DNA of 33,755 bases. Origin: Planktomarina sp. (GTDB lineage Bacteria > Pseudomonadota > Alphaproteobacteria > Rhodobacterales > Rhodobacteraceae). The notes below the pieces were generated by a model. The model was not told the origin of the DNA and did not search any database. It saw only the letters and a program-made list of their open reading frames with translations. Position numbers and translations under genes: made by a program. Location of the stretch: the NCBI GenBank assembly GCA_022425445.1, contig JAKMFM010000237.1:1-33755 (forward strand), in the 5' to 3' direction. This document shows, in pieces, positions 32,134 through 33,755 of this stretch; within the stretch, counting starts at the first letter, position 1; every line of letters starts with the position of its first letter.

Positions 32134-33150
32134 TCAGTTGCCCTTACGGGTGTTTTCCAAAGTGGTCATGACAAGGTCAAACAATTCTTGACCCGGAATG
32201 CCCTGAGCTTCCATATCAGCAATCCAAGCCGCGCGGATTGGATCGGCGGCTTTGGCGCGAAACGCTGCCAATTCGGCATCGCTGATGGTGACTTTTTCAA
32301 CGCCTTTTTCGGCCAGAACACCATCCCAACGCTGCAGCAATGTGCCATAGTTTTCGAGATAATATTCGATCGCCTCATCAACAGATGAGTCCAATACAGC
32401 GCGGTGCGCGTCAGACAGGCTTTCATAGGCATCGATATTCACCACAACTGGGCAATTTACGGTGCCCGGGTTCAGGTTCTCTGTCCACCAATCCGCACGG
32501 TTAATTGTGCCATAGGACAGATGCGCATGCTGCGCAAAGGCCACGGTATCGACAACACCCGATTCCATCGCCTGATAGGCTTCGGTTGCTGTCACGGATG
32601 TGGGCACACTGCCAACAGCCGCAAATGCCTTGCCAAGACCGCCTGTGGCCCGCACGCGCATGCCTTCAAAGTCAGCGAGGGTCGACCGCGGATCGCCAGT
32701 GCCGACGATGTTATATTGCGGCATGGGCGAAGTCATAAGCAGACGCGCATTCCATTGCGCCATCTCTTCTGTCGCTGCTGGGTGAGCATAGACTGCATGG
32801 CTGACCGCGACTTCTTCTTCAAGATTTGCAACGCCTAAGAATGGCAATTCTAACACTGTCACAACGCGGTTTTTGTCAGGATGGTAGCCGGCACAGAATT
32901 GCGCCATTTCAAAGGCCCCGATAGAAATCCCATCGAGGTTCTCGCGGTTCTTTGACAGACCCCCATAGCTGACATTCATCGTGAATTCGCCATTGGTTTT
33001 CGCTGCGACCAGTTCTGCCAGCTTCTCAACATGCTCGGTAAACGCCCGACGCTTGCCCCATACAGAAACATTCCACTCTGTCGCGATCGCTTCGCCAGCA
33101 AAGGCAACTGTCAATGCAGCAATCGCCGTCTTCATTCCTAGATTCTTCAT
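32134..33150 (-). CDS. dctP: TRAP transporter periplasmic substrate-binding protein DctP
   Basis: A 338-residue exported solute-binding protein. A Sec signal peptide is at residues 1 to about 23 (MKNLGMKTAIAALTVAFAGEAIA). The mature part shows the DctP pattern: WGKRRAFTEHVEKLAELVAAKT, ELPFLGVANLEEE, and the ligand-binding GMRVRATGG, where one Arg usually contacts a substrate carboxylate. The segment GSVPTSVTATEAYQAMESGVVD matches the VxxxYxALQxGxVDG motif of the family, with small changes. Length is typical. GGGAGGATACT gives an excellent ribosome site. The ligand is unknown, although most family members bind organic acids. It is preceded by the LacI-type regulator gene (137-base gap) and followed by a terminator hairpin, then dctQ and dctM. 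Confidence 0.92.
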   Translation of the reverse strand: MKNLGMKTAIAALTVAFAGEAIATEWNVSVWGKRRAFTEHVEKLAELVAAKTNGEFTMNVSYGGLSKNRENLDGISIGAFEMAQFCAGYHPDKNRVVTVLELPFLGVANLEEEVAVSHAVYAHPAATEEMAQWNARLLMTSPMPQYNIVGTGDPRSTLADFEGMRVRATGGLGKAFAAVGSVPTSVTATEAYQAMESGVVDTVAFAQHAHLSYGTINRADWWTENLNPGTVNCPVVVNIDAYESLSDAHRAVLDSSVDEAIEYYLENYGTLLQRWDGVLAEKGVEKVTISDAELAAFRAKAADPIRAAWIADMEAQGIPGQELFDLVMTTLENTRKGN

Positions 33151-33287
33151 AGTATCCTCCCAGATAATGAGCCGAAATTCTTTTGGCTTCGAGCCGACGA
33201 TAGCGCAACCGGCCCTTATTGGAAGGGGCAGCTTAGTTTTTTTGCGGAAAATTCCATTTTACTTCACACAATATTTCACCGATCAGA

Positions 33288-33755
33288 TCAGCGCAGGCGA
33301 CGCACTGGCAGGCAGGTTGCACGCTCCGCCAAGCTGATCTGACATTTTTTGCGCACCAAATGCCCCGTGGATTTCAAGTCTTCCGACTGCGCAATTAAAT
33401 CGCACATTTCGCGCCCGGCCAAACCGCCAATCTCTTCGGCGGGGAAATGGATCGTGGTCAGGGGCGGCTCCATCTCTTTACTGCCTTTGAAATCTCCTAT
33501 TCCCAAAACAGACAGGTCTTCTGGCACCTGCACGCCCCGCTGAACAGCGGCGTAAATTGCCCCCTGCGCGATCACATCGTTGCCGCAAAGAAGCGCGGTG
33601 GGGCGTTCTGGCAGATCAAACAATGCGCCACAGGCTTCTTTAGCTTCGGCGATATTGTAAGGGGCCTGTATGGTCCAGGCTTCTGGCGGCTCAGCCTGTT
33701 GGCGCCGCAATTGCGTCAAAGCTCCCTCTAATCTTCCCCGCGCGCGATCATTGCC
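33288..33755 (-). CDS. LacI-family transcriptional regulator, C-terminal ligand-binding part (N-terminus outside the window)
   Basis: The 155 visible residues are the end of a LacI/GalR repressor whose DNA-binding half lies beyond base 33755. The frame is open to the edge and begins GNDRARGRLEGAL, the typical start of the hinge-lobe helix. It continues with RPTALLCGNDVIAQGAIYAAVQRG, PEDLSVLGIGDFKGSKEMEPPLTTI, and the C-terminal helix EEIGGLAGREMCDLIA, all family-typical sugar- or effector-binding folds. Lying upstream of dctP on the same strand, it probably controls the TRAP operon. LacI-type control of TRAP genes suggests a sugar, sugar acid or related effector, which is inference. Confidence 0.88.
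   Translation of the reverse strand, partial: GNDRARGRLEGALTQLRRQQAEPPEAWTIQAPYNIAEAKEACGALFDLPERPTALLCGNDVIAQGAIYAAVQRGVQVPEDLSVLGIGDFKGSKEMEPPLTTIHFPAEEIGGLAGREMCDLIAQSEDLKSTGHLVRKKCQISLAERATCLPVRRLR

Noticed and set aside
24899..33205. AGCCGACGATAGCG occurs upstream of both pccB/MFS and dctP
   Set aside because: Several shared 14-mers are expected by chance in a window of this size, and the distances to the genes differ.

Overview
The window reads as a stretch of ordinary chromosome from an alphaproteobacterium of the Rhodobacteraceae, probably the Roseobacter group. The reasons are the protein families and their order: an LdtR-like regulator beside SdhE, proS-lolC-lolD, an AI-2E family permease-HdaA-ppk-ppx block, a PccR/propionyl-CoA carboxylase/methylmalonyl-CoA mutase island, and a TRAP transporter. 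GC content looks moderate by eye, lower than in many roseobacters; a pelagic lineage is only a guess. I found no rRNA, tRNA, CRISPR array, insertion sequence, prophage or plasmid genes, and no gene-free gap longer than about 250 bases.

Layout. 1-968 (minus strand): a small XRE regulator translationally coupled to sdhE, then the start of an ldtR-like regulator that runs off the left edge. 1054-7264: aspC, a MATE exporter, parE with a small DMT exporter behind it, and an Ldh-family dehydrogenase. 7366-10742 (minus): proS, lolC/E and lolD, with two tiny ATGA-linked reading frames bridging proS and lolC/E. 10899-16469 (plus): an AI-2E family permease, HdaA (DnaA inactivator), polyphosphate kinase and exopolyphosphatase.

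16500-27573 is a propionyl-CoA assimilation island. It holds pccB, an unknown 119-residue protein, pccA, methylmalonyl-CoA mutase, a VOC protein and a TerB/J-domain protein on the minus strand. A secreted DUF4174 protein, an MFS exporter and the ScfR-family regulator pccR are on the plus strand. PccA and PccB carboxylate propionyl-CoA and the mutase makes succinyl-CoA. TTTGCAAA palindromes lie in the pccB/MFS divergent promoter region and directly in front of pccR, which fits known ScfR-type operators and suggests local control and autoregulation.

27611-33755 (minus): a LacI-family regulator (cut by the right edge), TRAP genes dctP, dctQ and dctM with a strong terminator hairpin after dctP, then a DMT/EamA permease whose stop codon overlaps the start of a betaine-aldehyde-dehydrogenase-like gene. 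This looks like an uptake-plus-oxidation cassette of unknown substrate.

Nothing here is clearly a wholly new system. The most promising leads are the PccR operator set and the accessory genes of the propionate island, the terminator-bearing leader before pccA, and the overlapping micro-ORF chain before lolC/E.
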